From assembly GCF_000001735.4 (NCBI RefSeq), contig NC_003076.8, positions 20,959,835 to 21,023,834 on the forward strand: 64,000 nucleotides of DNA, given 5' to 3'. The stretch comes from Arabidopsis thaliana (Eukaryota > Streptophyta > Magnoliopsida > Brassicales > Brassicaceae). A program made the position numbers and the translations under genes. The notes beneath the pieces are model-generated. The model did no database searches. It was not told where the DNA came from and saw nothing but the letters and a program-made list of their open reading frames with translations. Every line of letters starts with the position of its first letter. Position 1 is the first letter of the stretch. This document shows positions 20,416 through 33,725 of this stretch, piece after piece.

Positions 20416-23400
20416 ATGAGTTTCGCGGCCTATAAGATGATGCATTGGCCTACCGGCGTCGAGAACTGTGCTTCCGGCTATATCACCCACTCTCTCTCCG
20501 ATTCAACGCTACAGATTCCGATTGTTTCCGTTCATGATGATATTGAAGCTGAGTGGCCTAATCCTAAACGAGGTATTGGTCCTTTGCCCAACGTCGTTAT
20601 AACCGCCGCAAATATCCTTGAGGTGTACATCGTTAGGGCTCAAGAGGAAGGGAATACTCAGGAGCTGAGGAATCCGAAGCTTGCTAAGCGTGGTGGAGTT
20701 ATGGATGGTGTCTATGGTGTTTCTCTCGAGCTCGTGTGCCATTATAGGTACGTGTTTGTTGACAATTACCTCCTAAATTACTCCAATTTTGGTACTTTGA
20801 CTTTGAAGTGACGATGTGATTGGTATTGGATTGTAGGTTGCACGGTAATGTTGAGTCAATTGCGGTTCTTCCTATGGGAGGTGGTAATTCTTCTAAGGGA
20901 AGAGATTCGATTATATTGACATTTCGCGACGCCAAAATTTCAGTTCTTGAGTTTGATGATTCAATTCACAGCCTTAGGATGACGTAAGAGTGTTTTGCTT
21001 TTGTTGGTTTTGGTAAATAAATAAATGAATTCAGCTTTAGTTTCAGCTCTGTCTCCTCTCAATTGTTTCTTTTGACCTATATACGAGATGTTCTGTGTCC
21101 AACTATTGTTTTAACTGTTTTATACTTCTCAAAGTTTTGGTCTTTACTTACGCATTGTTATTGTTTCTAGCGATGCAAGTTACGTAGTATTGGATCATAT
21201 ACTGAAGCGTTCTATTGTCTATGTCTGATTGTTTCTTCTAGTTATCTAATTTATGTACCATTGACTCCTATACATGACTTCAACAAATAATAATGGATAT
21301 GTGGTTCCTTTTCAGTTCGATGCATTGTTTTGAGGGTCCAGATTGGCTTCATCTGAAAAGAGGAAGAGAGTCTTTTCCAAGAGGCCCTTTGGTAAAAGTG
21401 GATCCTCAAGGCAGATGTGGCGGCGTTCTTGTTTATGGTTTGCAGATGATCATACTCAAGACTTCCCAGGTTTTTGTTTTGGCATTATTAATCAACTTCA
21501 TCTTAACTGTCGCTTTATCTGCTACAAATTTCCAACCTTCATTCTTTTCTTTTATGAACTTTATTTTGGGTTTTAGGTTGGTTCTGGACTAGTTGGAGAT
21601 GATGATGCGTTCAGTTCTGGAGGGACAGTTTCTGCTCGAGTTGAATCATCTTACATAATTAACTTGCGTGATCTGGAAATGAAACACGTCAAAGATTTTG
21701 TTTTTCTACATGGTAGGTTTAGCAAGCAAGGTTTCTTCATAAACTTATCTCTGAATCAGTAGTTAATCATAAATATATTATGATGATTGTTTCTTAGCTG
21801 CTCAACTTGCATCGAATCTTGTGTCCTTGAATGGATCTAGCTTACTAAGTTGTTGTTTGTAGATTCAATACGACAACTGATGTATTCTGGTCATGATTAC
21901 AGTTTGAAACAAGAGGAAATGTATTGTTTCTTTGATTTTTCAATAACTAGCTGTCTGAAATTTTAGATATTCTAGTTTTCCCAGTAGGCATAAAGAATAA
22001 ACTAAGTGGTGCTTCTTTTGATTATGTGTTTTTGCATCCTGTGTCTTCTTCAGGTTATATTGAGCCTGTAATTGTCATCCTTCAGGAAGAAGAGCATACT
22101 TGGGCTGGGCGAGTTTCATGGAAGCACCATACTTGCGTGCTTTCTGCCCTTAGTATCAATTCGACATTAAAACAACACCCAGTCATCTGGTCAGCTATTG
22201 TATGTTCGTATTTTCCTCTTTGTATCTTATAATAGATCTCTTCCCAAGAAATTAAATATTTGAGTTGCACTATTAACTATATTGTAAGCTAAGGGTAGAA
22301 ATTGAAGTCATCTAAAAGGTTATTGAATATCCACTGTTGTTACATGACTAGACTTTCCAATCAGCTATGACGATGCTCTATTTTTTGTTTAGAATGCTCA
22401 AAGAGTTGATCTTTCTTTAGGAAAAATTTCCTAAAATAACAAGCTATTTCATGACTGAAATAGTTACTTCGGCAAACGTTAGTCCCTGATCATACTTATT
22501 CCCATTCTTTTGGTATTTTCCAGAATCTGCCCCATGATGCCTACAAACTACTTGCAGTACCATCTCCGATCGGAGGTGTTCTTGTGTTGTGTGCAAATAC
22601 AATCCATTATCATAGTCAGGTAGTTTTATATTACTTAGCTTTTGGTTGTTTCTTGTTTAAAATTCAACAATTCCAGCCACTCCACCTCAAAGTTCTACAG
22701 TTACTCACACATCTGGATACCATATATATTTGTAGTCAGCCTCCTGTGCTCTGGCACTGAACAATTATGCCTCCTCAGCTGATAGCAGGTACAGTTTTCT
22801 CGCACCTCCCCACTCTTCAAAACCTGCTTCATGCTTATGGATATAATCTTGTTACCTCAGTCTTAGTTTAGAATCCTAAAGCTTAGAATCAACTTTCAAC
22901 ATTTGTAAAACTCTGTTTATACTGTTAACCACATTTCTATCTCTGTGTGCGTCTGATTTCTTTCAGTCAAGAACTGCCTGCATCAAATTTCAGTGTGGAG
23001 CTTGATGCTGCCCATGGAACCTGGATATCGAACGATGTGGCCCTATTGTCGACAAAATCTGGGGAATTGTTGCTGCTGACTCTTATATATGATGGGCGGT
23101 AGTATTTTGATCTTCTTTAAAAAAAAATCTTCTGACGCTTGTAAAGCTGGCTGCAACTTATTTTGTTTAAAATATGTGAAACTGACTGCTACTTTCTTTT
23201 TTGAAGTGCTGTACAGAGACTTGATCTTTCCAAATCAAAAGCCTCTGTGCTTGCTTCGGTTAGTCAATATGTTCTTTCAGCATATTTGTACTTCAATTTG
23301 GATCCTGTTCGATTAGAGATTCCCTATGATGATATACCAAATTTCTTGCAGGACATTACTAGTGTTGGAAATTCCCTTTTCTTTTTAGGTAGCCGGTTGG

Positions 23401-26400
23401 GAGACAGTTTACTGGTGCAATTTTCCTGTAGATCTGGGCCTGCAGCATCATTACCTGGCTTGAGAGATGAGGTGATAGTTTAATCTTTCTTAGGCTGGTC
23501 AGAGTAACTTCTTTTTAAAATTGTTAATCCAGAACTTGAAAATTTCCTAAATTTATGCAGGATGAAGACATTGAAGGTGAGGGTCATCAAGCAAAACGTT
23601 TGAGGATGACTTCTGATACTTTCCAAGATACAATTGGAAATGAGGAGCTTTCATTGTTTGGTTCAACTCCAAATAACTCTGATTCAGCACAGGTAACAAG
23701 TTCTGTCTTGGTTAGAGTTTCGTAGAATTTTCTGTTGAGGTTCAATCTTGGAAAAATTAGATGGCTCTACTATATGAATTGGGGTTCCGTTGCAGAACAT
23801 TCTCCATCTTCCTATCTATGTGTGCTTTCAATTGCAAACATTCAGTCTAAAAAAATTAATGTTGAACGGAAAATGACTTCATTAGTTTAACTACCGAAGA
23901 AAGACTTTTCCTTTGTGCAACATGTATTGTATCAATAAGAGTTAGGTAGCTTATGTTCTCCTTTCCATGAAGTTTCTCATATTTTCTTTTCCAATAAATG
24001 CAGAAATCGTTTTCATTTGCAGTGAGAGATTCACTAGTTAATGTTGGCCCAGTGAAAGATTTTGCGTATGGCTTAAGGATTAATGCTGATGCAAACGCCA
24101 CTGGGGTTTCCAAACAGAGCAACTATGAATTGGTGAGCCGTTTGGGTAGAAGTTCTTATATTATACTAGCCATGGAACTGTTTTATACAAAATATAACTT
24201 GCTTAGGGTTGTTATTTAGTAATGTCTAGTTTTGAAGTATTCTTTTACGTAACAATGAAATCCTTTGTTCCACAACTTTATTTGTTGACATGCTTGCCTC
24301 ATATTTGTCTAAAAACTGTAGCCCCCAAACTAAAAATCTGAATTTTGGCGTTTAGGTGTGCTGTTCTGGTCATGGGAAGAATGGTGCTTTATGTGTTCTT
24401 CGGCAGTCAATTAGACCGGAAATGATTACTGAGGTATGCGTATATCTCAAATTGTGTCTGGTATATGAGAAGATTGGGAATCGTCCATTTGTTGATCTTT
24501 TAGTTTAAAACCCTTACTCCCATTACTATGGCATGGAGAGGATTTCATTTAAAATTCATTAGTTTGTAGTGAGCTCTGAACAGAAGGCATTGTTACGACA
24601 CTCTCGCGGGTTTATATCTTTCACAATTACTATCCACCACTGGGGTATTTATCTGTTTAGTATTGATATAGACAGAAAAGTGGAAATTGTTATGTGAAAA
24701 GTACAAGTTAGAACTTAGAGGGGGAGCTCACTGTAGAAAAATGGGGATGTATCCGATCTTTCCTAGTAATGCTCTGTATGTGACCTAGTCTCTTTAATCC
24801 TTAAGCACCTCTATTCCGGATGTTCTTGTGGGTAGGTTGAACTTCCAGGGTGCAAAGGAATATGGACAGTTTATCACAAGAGCTCCCGTGGTCATAATGC
24901 TGATTCTTCTAAAATGGCTGCTGATGAAGATGAATATCATGCCTATTTGATTATCAGTTTGGAGGCTCGCACAATGGTATATTTTGCTTCTGTGTGTTGG
25001 TTGTTTTTCATTAGATCCTTTTATTATCCATAGAAATACCTACAATGTTTGCCTTTTCAGGTACTTGAAACTGCTGACCTTCTCACAGAAGTCACTGAGA
25101 GTGTTGACTATTATGTTCAGGGAAGAACAATTGCTGCTGGAAATCTATTTGGAAGGTAATTAGCTGCCATATTATGTCTTTTGAGATATGCTTTTCATAG
25201 AAGTATTTTTTTCCTTTACACCCATCTATCTTATTATAATCCCCATGTAAGCTCTATCCATGGCTTCTTTTCAGTCATTGAGCTGTTTCTACTACATGCA
25301 GCTGTAAGATATACCAATATTGTGTAATATTAACTTCCATCTTTCTTTTTCAGGCGTCGGGTAATCCAGGTGTTTGAGCATGGTGCCCGTATTCTGGATG
25401 GTTCTTTTATGAATCAAGAATTAAGCTTTGGAGCCTCTAATTCAGAATCCAATTCCGGTTCTGAAAGTTCCACTGTGTCATCTGTTTCAATCGCTGATCC
25501 ATATGTTTTACTTAGAATGACAGATGACAGTATTCGTCTGCTTGTTGGAGGTATGTTATGGAAAGATGAACATCTTATTGCAATAGTTGATCGTTGTAAT
25601 CTATTATGAACTTGAGCATCTTGAAATGTTTTACTCAATCTACTATGAACTTTGAATTGCAGATCCTTCCACTTGCACAGTTTCCATAAGTAGCCCATCT
25701 GTACTTGAAGGCTCTAAAAGAAAGATATCAGCCTGTACTTTGTACCATGATAAAGGACCAGAACCATGGCTAAGGAAAGCTAGCACTGATGCGTGGCTTT
25801 CGTCAGGAGTTGGAGAGGCTGTTGATAGTGTTGATGGTGGACCTCAAGATCAGGGTGACATATACTGTGTGGTCTGTTACGAAAGTGGTGCCCTTGAGAT
25901 ATTTGATGTGCCTAGTTTCAATTGTGTTTTCTCTGTTGATAAATTTGCCTCTGGAAGACGCCACCTCTCTGATATGCCTATTCATGAGCTAGAGTATGAA
26001 CTCAACAAAAATTCCGAGGATAATACTTCGTCAAAAGAGATAAAGAATACAAGGGTTGTTGAGTTAGCTATGCAAAGATGGTCTGGGCATCATACACGCC
26101 CATTTCTCTTTGCAGTATTGGCTGATGGGACAATTCTTTGTTACCATGCTTACCTATTTGATGGTGTTGATAGTACCAAAGCAGAGAATAGTTTATCTTC
26201 AGAAAATCCTGCTGCTTTAAATTCCTCTGGTAGTTCTAAGCTTAGGAATCTGAAATTTCTACGTATCCCCTTGGACACGTCTACGAGAGAGGGGACTTCA
26301 GATGGAGTTGCATCTCAAAGAATTACCATGTTCAAGAATATTAGTGGCCACCAGGGATTTTTTCTTTCTGGCTCAAGGCCGGGGTGGTGTATGTTGTTCA

Positions 26401-29400
26401 GAGAGCGACTACGATTTCATTCACAGGTATGATATTCTCTCGTAGAGATGATTTTGTGTTCTTGTGTTTTAAAGAACTGAAGCACTGATTAGTATGAATT
26501 CAATCTGTTAAAATTTTTGGTTTTTCTGAATCAATTTCGTTCATTTCATGCTATCACTTTTCAGCTGTGCGACGGATCAATTGCGGCCTTTACTGTTCTT
26601 CACAATGTGAATTGCAATCACGGGTTCATATATGTCACAGCACAGGTTTAATAATTTTTCTACACGTCATTTCTGTTGTTGCTTTTGCTATTCTTATTAT
26701 TGTAGCATCTTGACTATCAATTTCGTTGACAAGATGGTTCATATTCATTTATATCAGGGAGTTTTGAAGATTTGCCAATTACCTTCAGCATCAATCTATG
26801 ATAATTATTGGCCAGTGCAGAAGGTAAATTCCAGTTTTTTTAATCATCTTTGCTTACTGTTGATTAGATGGAAAATAATAAGTGTACAAGGACTGATCAC
26901 GTTGATACCTATATTTTTGTCTAGATTCCTCTAAAGGCCACACCTCACCAAGTTACTTACTACGCGGAGAAGAACTTGTACCCGCTGATAGTATCATATC
27001 CGGTGAGTGCATTAGCATGATAATATACTCTAAATTGGTCTACCTGATCCGAATTGCATCTCTTTGGTTGCCTTCAATAAATTTGGAACTCTTTTGTGGT
27101 TGAGATGGCAACTGTGTTGCCCCAGCTCCCCGTTTTCCTTTTTAGCTATCGTGATTTTTATCCTTAATTCATATTATCAAATTTACCCTTTGCAAATTTA
27201 TTCAACTGGATGCCTCTCTGAATTTCTTTCATGAATATCACAGATTCCTGATTTTGTTTTTTTTGGCTGCAGCAATATTAATAGATCATACTTGTTTGTT
27301 TTGTTTCATAGATAAACACCTAAACTAATGCAATGTTTGCATGCTTATTTAGCCATTTTCTTTTTGTTGAGAAGAAAGAAAGTTTTGTGCCAGTTATGTA
27401 ATACCTGTCTATATATTTGATCCGCATCATTTGATATTTGATTATTCTATCTTACTAACACAAGCAATGTCATTTCTTTCTCCTTTTGAAGGTCAGCAAG
27501 CCGTTAAATCAAGTTCTTTCTTCACTAGTTGATCAAGAAGCTGGCCAGCAGCTTGACAACCACAATATGAGCTCAGATGATCTCCAACGGACATACACCG
27601 TAGAGGAATTTGAAATTCAAATTTTGGAACCAGAAAGATCTGGTGGCCCCTGGGAAACTAAAGCCAAAATCCCAATGCAGACCTCAGAACATGCACTGAC
27701 TGTGCGAGTTGTCACGCTTCTGGTAAGTTAGCTACTAACCCGCCTAATGTCATATTTGGATCAGATCTCTCTGTTTTAATTGCAATAACCAAGCCACATT
27801 CTCTTACTCCCTGGGGTGTTTCAGAATGCAAGCACAGGGGAGAATGAAACACTTCTTGCTGTTGGGACTGCGTATGTCCAAGGGGAGGATGTTGCTGCAA
27901 GGGGCCGTGTGCTTCTTTTCTCTTTTGGAAAAAATGGCGACAATTCTCAAAACGTGGTATGTTTAATTGGGTTCTACAACCTGGGGAATCTTTTTCTTTC
28001 TTTTCATTTTCACCTTGGATGTTCGATTTATTGTGAAGCCACTTTTCTATAGGTTACTGAAGTCTACTCAAGGGAGCTAAAAGGTGCTATATCAGCTGTA
28101 GCCTCCATTCAGGGTCATCTTCTAATATCATCTGGTCCTAAAATCATCTTGCACAAATGGAATGGCACCGAATTAAATGGTGTTGCCTTCTTTGATGCTC
28201 CGCCGCTCTATGTAGTCAGCATGAATGTTGTACGTTTTACTTCCTTGGCCAGATTGCCTAGTGCTGTGTTGGTTTTATGAGCTAACTTTACTAAACTGAC
28301 CTGTCTTGGCTCTGAGGACAGTTTTCTTTTACGTGATCTGGCTTTGTAAATTCTTCTTTACTTGCAGGTTAAGAGTTTCATCCTTCTTGGTGATGTTCAC
28401 AAAAGCATATACTTTCTTAGCTGGAAGGAACAAGGGTCCCAACTTAGCTTACTAGCCAAAGATTTTGAATCCCTTGATTGTTTTGCTACAGAGTTCTTGA
28501 TTGATGGAAGTACGCTTAGCCTGGCTGTCTCCGATGAACAAAAGAATATCCAGGTTAGCATCCTCTTATCGCCTTTAGTGTGTACTTGATGGGGTCAGGC
28601 CTTACTTATATGTACCGATCCCCAACAGATATTATATTATATTCCCAAAAAGGATGTCGAAGTTAGCAACTTAGCACTTCTCTTATCGCATATAGTGTTT
28701 ACGTGGTGAGATCAGGCCTTACTTATACAGTTATATGTAGAAGATGGATTATTGTGAAAATACCTCAACTCTTAAATTGACTTGGTACTGATCCCCAACA
28801 GGTATTTTATTATGCACCAAAGATGATTGAGAGCTGGAAGGGTCTGAAACTTCTTTCAAGGGCGGAATTTCACGTTGGTGCCCATGTGTCAAAGTTCCTA
28901 CGTCTGCAGATGGTTTCTTCTGGAGCAGATAAAATAAATCGATTTGCTTTGTTATTTGGTACTCTAGACGGCAGTTTTGGTTGCATTGCTCCACTGGATG
29001 AGGTCACATTCCGGAGGTTACAGTCTCTCCAGAAAAAGCTAGTGGATGCTGTTCCTCATGTTGCGGGTCTGAACCCACTCGCTTTCCGTCAATTTCGCTC
29101 AAGTGGGAAGGCTCGACGATCTGGGCCTGACAGCATAGTTGACTGCGAGTTACTATGCCAGTAAGTTTTCTTCCGCATTCTATATGTTCAAACGGTAGTA
29201 ACAGACATATGACAAAATGGACCTCAAAGTAGAGAGAGCACATAGGATAATAAACTCGAAAATCACACGATAGAAGGATCATAGATGCATATCCTCATGG
29301 TTTTGAAAACATTTTGCAGTTACGAGATGCTTCCATTGGAGGAACAGCTTGAACTTGCTCACCAGATTGGGACAACCCGATATTCGATTCTCAAGGATTT

Positions 29401-29434
29401 AGTTGATCTCTCTGTCGGAACCAGCTTCTTGTGA
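20416..29434 (+). CDS. CPSF160: CPSF160, 160-kDa cleavage and polyadenylation specificity factor subunit
   Basis: This is the large scaffold of the nuclear CPSF complex, which recognises the poly(A) signal region and directs pre-mRNA 3' cleavage and polyadenylation. I rebuilt 26 coding exons. The first are 20416-20747, 20837-20983, 21316-21469, 21577-21712 and 22054-22199. The longest is 25663-26426. The last are 28368-28553, 28802-29160 and 29320-29434. They sum to 4329 nt, or 1442 residues, all in frame, which is the expected family length. The N-terminal part is the WD-like propeller of the CPSF160/DDB1/SF3B3 class. The C-terminal third is the CPSF A domain (for example SFILLGDVHKSIYFLSW and FALLFGTLDGSFGCIAPL). 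The start MSFAAYKMMHWPTGVE is the plant family start. The intron before exon 25 carries an internal duplication, noted separately. Confidence 0.97.
28554..28801 (+). repeat. Duplicated splice-acceptor region inside CPSF160 intron 24
   Basis: The word tgatccccaacag precedes the true exon 25 at 28802 (gtattttattatgcaccaaa). A near copy (cgatccccaacag, then atattatattatattccc) lies at about 28615-28645. The start of the intron is also copied: the block near 28551-28605 (gttagcatcctcttatcgcc ... gtcaggccttacttatat) recurs at about 28661-28735 (gttagcaacttagcacttct ... atcaggccttacttatac). The intron thus holds two diverged tandem units, the first with a vestigial acceptor and a few exon-like bases. 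Confidence 0.8.
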
Positions 29435-32400
29435 AAGATCAAAGAAAAAGGCAGATCGTAATGCGTTGTTCACCCGCCGACAAAAATAGGCAGAGTCGCT
29501 TAATATGTTGTAAAAAATGCTGTAACAGTAGACAATCGTATGAACTTTGATGTTTAGTGGCATTTAGATTATGTTAAGATTCTTCTCCACTCTCTATTTG
29601 TTTCATGTCTACATTGAATCTGAATCCTCATAAAATTTGGACAGTTAATGTCAACTTTTGTTTAATTTTTGAGTATTTTTTAATCTATCATATGTTAATT
29701 TCTAATTGCAAATTGGGTTTAGAGAAATTGTGAGAAAATGAGATTACAAAATGTGGTAAAAAGCAGAAGGGCAGGCTTGATAAGATGGTGATAATGGTGT
29801 CCATGACACAAAGAGCATACACGTGCACATACTCACCACTCCACACACAAAATAGATAAACCAAATGGTACAAAAAAGTAAATTAGAAAAGTCTTAAGTT
29901 CAAATAACAAAACACAATCATAGTAACATGTTGTCTCTTTCCACCACCAATCTTGTTTTCACTTTCGAATGTCTACCAAAGTAACATCATTTTACTTACA
30001 ACTTTTTTCTGTTCTTTTTGCTCCTTTCTCTCTTTTCGAATCTATTCCGTTATTGAAATTTGATTTGGGAAATTATGGATCGATTATGAAAACCCACTTC
30101 TCCGGTGGGAATTTGTAAACTTGTCACGTTACTACGCACCCAAAAAATGGTACATTCTCCTTTATTCACATCCTATTATCAGATATTCTTTAAACGGCCT
30201 ATAATTGAACATTTGCTGATCCTTTTAAGGGGTTATTAACTAACAGTCGTTGATTTAGATATACCATTTACACACAAAAAAAGATCACATAAAATTAGCA
30301 AACTAGAAAAAGTTGAGGAAGAAGAATGAAAGAAGAAATGATTGGAGTCAGAAGGAGAATGTTGGTGATATGCTTAGCAGCGTGACTGCGTCTGTACTGT
30401 TGCAAGTCAGCGATTTCTCCTTTTGCCTCCTTCCTTTCTCTTTAGATCACTTTCTGATTGGATTGAATCTATTTTTCCTTCTTTTACGTTTTTTCACTTC
30501 TTATTTTTTCATACATTTTCTTTTCTCATAATGACATCAACAAAAAATAAATTCTTGTTTTTTAAAATAATAACATATTAGTTAGATGAAAAAATGGGTT
30601 ATAACCAAATGGATAAACAACCCTCAATTGAATACAGTAAAGTAAAAATGGTTGACTAAAAGAGTCGATAGTATTTGTCGATTAATTGTTTACTTTAACC
30701 TAGCTAGTAATTATTGGTGAATCTAAAGTAGTGCTAATTAATTTACATCCTAAAATTCTTCCATTAATTTTGTTTACCTTACTTATGTCAGTTATGTGTC
30801 ATGCCGTCATGGCAATCATCTCTAAATTAAATCTCACGATTATTTGTGATATTGCTCTAGAACATCTTTATAGTCATGTCTTGTAGTTTTTTTTCCCCAT
30901 TCTATTCTATGGACGAAATATAAATATAACTTTCGTAATGCAATATTTTACGACATATGATTGAACAAATTTATAGTTTACTAGTTTCTATTAGAAAACG
31001 TTGTGTTGCATGCATTAGTTAAATAATTGGTAAATGTTACTAGCATTGCTAGAATCATTCACATTTTATGCATGTAAAGACTAAAAAGATGTTCTAGAGC
31101 AATATCACAAATATTAGAAAAGACTATTAAAACTTTGTGAAATCGATGAGCATAGTGGACTCATTTGTAAAATCTAAGTTTATTTGGTCCATATTATATA
31201 TCGTATACAAAATTTGCGGCGTGTGAAGACTGTTTTGGATGAAACACGTTTTAAGACATCAATTGTTTTTTTTTTCTTCTAAAATTTCACTTATATCTAC
31301 AAAAATAAATGTATAGGACAGACAGACAAAATTACTTGAGATGATAAAAGAAGATTAAGGCTTCAGTAATCGTGAATCGGGTCAAAGCTAACAAAAATGC
31401 CACCATTTAGGGATGCGTCCTCAAATCTCATAACCCAATCACTCCCACGAAGCTTCCTTCTCATTCAACATTTCAACTCCGCAAATTCCAAGTATGAAAG
31501 TATTCAATTAACCATTTATGAGTACATTTGTAAAGATTTTAATTAAGCAAGTGGGATATCTAAAGATATGCAAATACACACATATTAATGTAATGTGTAA
31601 TGTGTGTACCATACGGGGGTTTTCATGCTAATTTGACGGGATGTCCCTTTCTCCAATCACTACAAATCCCGGTGCATCAGCTGGATTAATCCTATTTTAT
31701 TTGATTTTTGTTAAAAAATAATTAGTTCATGTAAATATTACTATAAAAAAAAGTCCCGAACAATTAATGTTTATTGATGGAATATATATCACCAACTGTT
31801 ATATACTGACGTTTTTTCTATTGTCAGTAAATAACATAACCCACACAATTAATATTAGTGATTTATCTGTCCATCGGTATCACTTGTAGTATAAGACTGA
31901 TGAACTGACTAACATCTGATGGAATTTTTTTAGTGGTTCTTAATTATGTAGCAAGATATGATGCATGCATCGTGGTTTCAAAGTGTTAACTTTATATAAT
32001 GGATTTATGAAATGAAATAGACATAATTGTTGATTGAGGCCAATTATTAAAATATGAACATGCATGCATCTATATCTATCGTTTGTCCGCAAATGCATGT
32101 TACGCAAATTTAGATAAATCTTCACAGCATATCCATGAGAAATATAAAAAAATGTTACTTTTTTTTTAACGTCTAGTAAAAAAAAGTAATCATCTTTAAC
32201 ATATTTCAATTTATATGACGAAGCTGAAATCAGCATTAGAAAGAAGAAAAACGTGAAGTTGAACAACAACAAAAAAGAACACATGTTGATTTGTCACTTA
32301 GAAAACAAATCGAAGTTAGAGATTAATCTAGAAAGTAATCAGAAGAAATTTCAAAAACTTGACATTCTTTAGGAGAAGGAATGGATCTAGCTGAATCTTT

Positions 32401-33725
32401 ACTACAAGAGTCAAAAATTTATTGATATATAATACAGTTATACACTTGACTAAGCTTATAAGGTTTAGAATTTTATTATTTTCTTATTTTGGTAATCTAT
32501 GTAACGTTTGTGATTTTTGAACAAAACAGGTCATGAAAAGCACATATAAGTTTTTACGAGGCAATATTACACCAAAGTTTATCACAAATAATTAGTTTGT
32601 TAAATGGTACTAATAAGATTTAATTCTTTGTTGTTTAATGAACTGAAGTGTTCTAACTTAAGATCCCTATATTTTCCATTTGAAATTTCGCTCCACCAAT
32701 AATCGAATTAAGGAAAACGTAAAAAGCGATTAGTTTATTCGTCGATTATGATTAAACGAACAAGTTCCAAAAATGCATATTTAGAATTTCTAGTCTATTA
32801 TGGCTTTGGGCTATAACCTTACGGAAATTATCAATGTAAGTTTCGTCGAAATAAAAATTTCACTTCTCTATATATCGTAAATACATAAATCTCCAAACAC
32901 ATGTCTTGGATTTTTTTAATAATGTATATATATATATATAGAGAAAAAAACACTTAGAAGATTTTTTTGAATTTTATAAAGAGAAATATATATTAAGAAT
33001 AAGAGAGAGGAAGGCATGTAGGCATGGGATTGTGCCTCTTCATTGAACGACAATACTTCTCATCCTCACAAATGGTTGCCTTACCATTGGTTGGCATTCG
33101 CATGCATCCTCCAACTTATTTTAATTATTATTGTCGTTAATATATTAAACTACATAGAATCTTCATTATGTTTATCGTAATGCCTTCGTTACGCCTTTAT
33201 TTGCTCCCCATGTGTTTACTCTTACCTCATTTTCGAACTCCAAACTTAGTTCCATAGTTTTGGAAGATTGGTGTAAATGGTCAAACGTTTTTAGAATATA
33301 TATGATCATAGTTACGTCAAGATCTTCAAGAAACAAATCTGGTATACAAAAAAAATTGGTCACAAAATCACAATCAAGAAAATGTATGTGTTACATTTTA
33401 TGGATAGTGAAGAATAATAAAATAGTAATAAGAATTGCTGAAGAGGACTCTCTAGTTGACATACACATCTTACATTCATTCCAACCATTTAAATAATGTA
33501 AACGAATAACAAAACGCATTATTTCAATAAATAATATTATTCTGATACTAAAATTTAAAAATCTAAAGTGTAATGATGAATAAAACACCCCACGAGCCAT
33601 TCACACATCTCAACTTTTTATTCTCCTAGAAGAAACTATAGATTATATCTCTCATTATCTCACTATCTTCTCCATATACTTGTTCAATTCAATCATTCCT
33701 TTGCTTTGCTCCTAAACCACAACAA
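29435..33725. other. 4.3 kb gene-poor intergenic region
   Basis: Apart from the CPSF160 3' untranslated region at its left end, the DUF668 gene leader at its right end, and the MITE-like inverted repeat near 31 kb, I see no feature I can support. The DNA is AT-rich. It contains a short (TA)n run near 32926-32940 and several atgcatgc words near 31960-32070. The short open frames in it show no coding signal. Confidence 0.5.
30838..31117. mobile_element. MITE-like element with inverted termini of about 35 bp
   Basis: The left terminus (about 30841-30875) reads tatttgtgatattgctctag, then aacatctttatagt. The right terminus (about 31081-31114) is its reverse complement (ctaaaaagatgttctagagc, then aatatcacaaata). 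They differ at one or two bases over 34-35. The interior is about 205 bp and non-coding. This is the structure of a non-autonomous DNA transposon. I could not fix a target-site duplication, so the superfamily is unassigned. Confidence 0.7.

Noticed and set aside
25414-25698. Minus-strand frame inside CPSF160
   Set aside because: It is antisense to exons that belong to a complete 26-exon gene.
30313-30531. 72-codon plus-strand frame in the gene-poor gap
   Set aside because: It has T-rich low-complexity content, no homology and no splice context.
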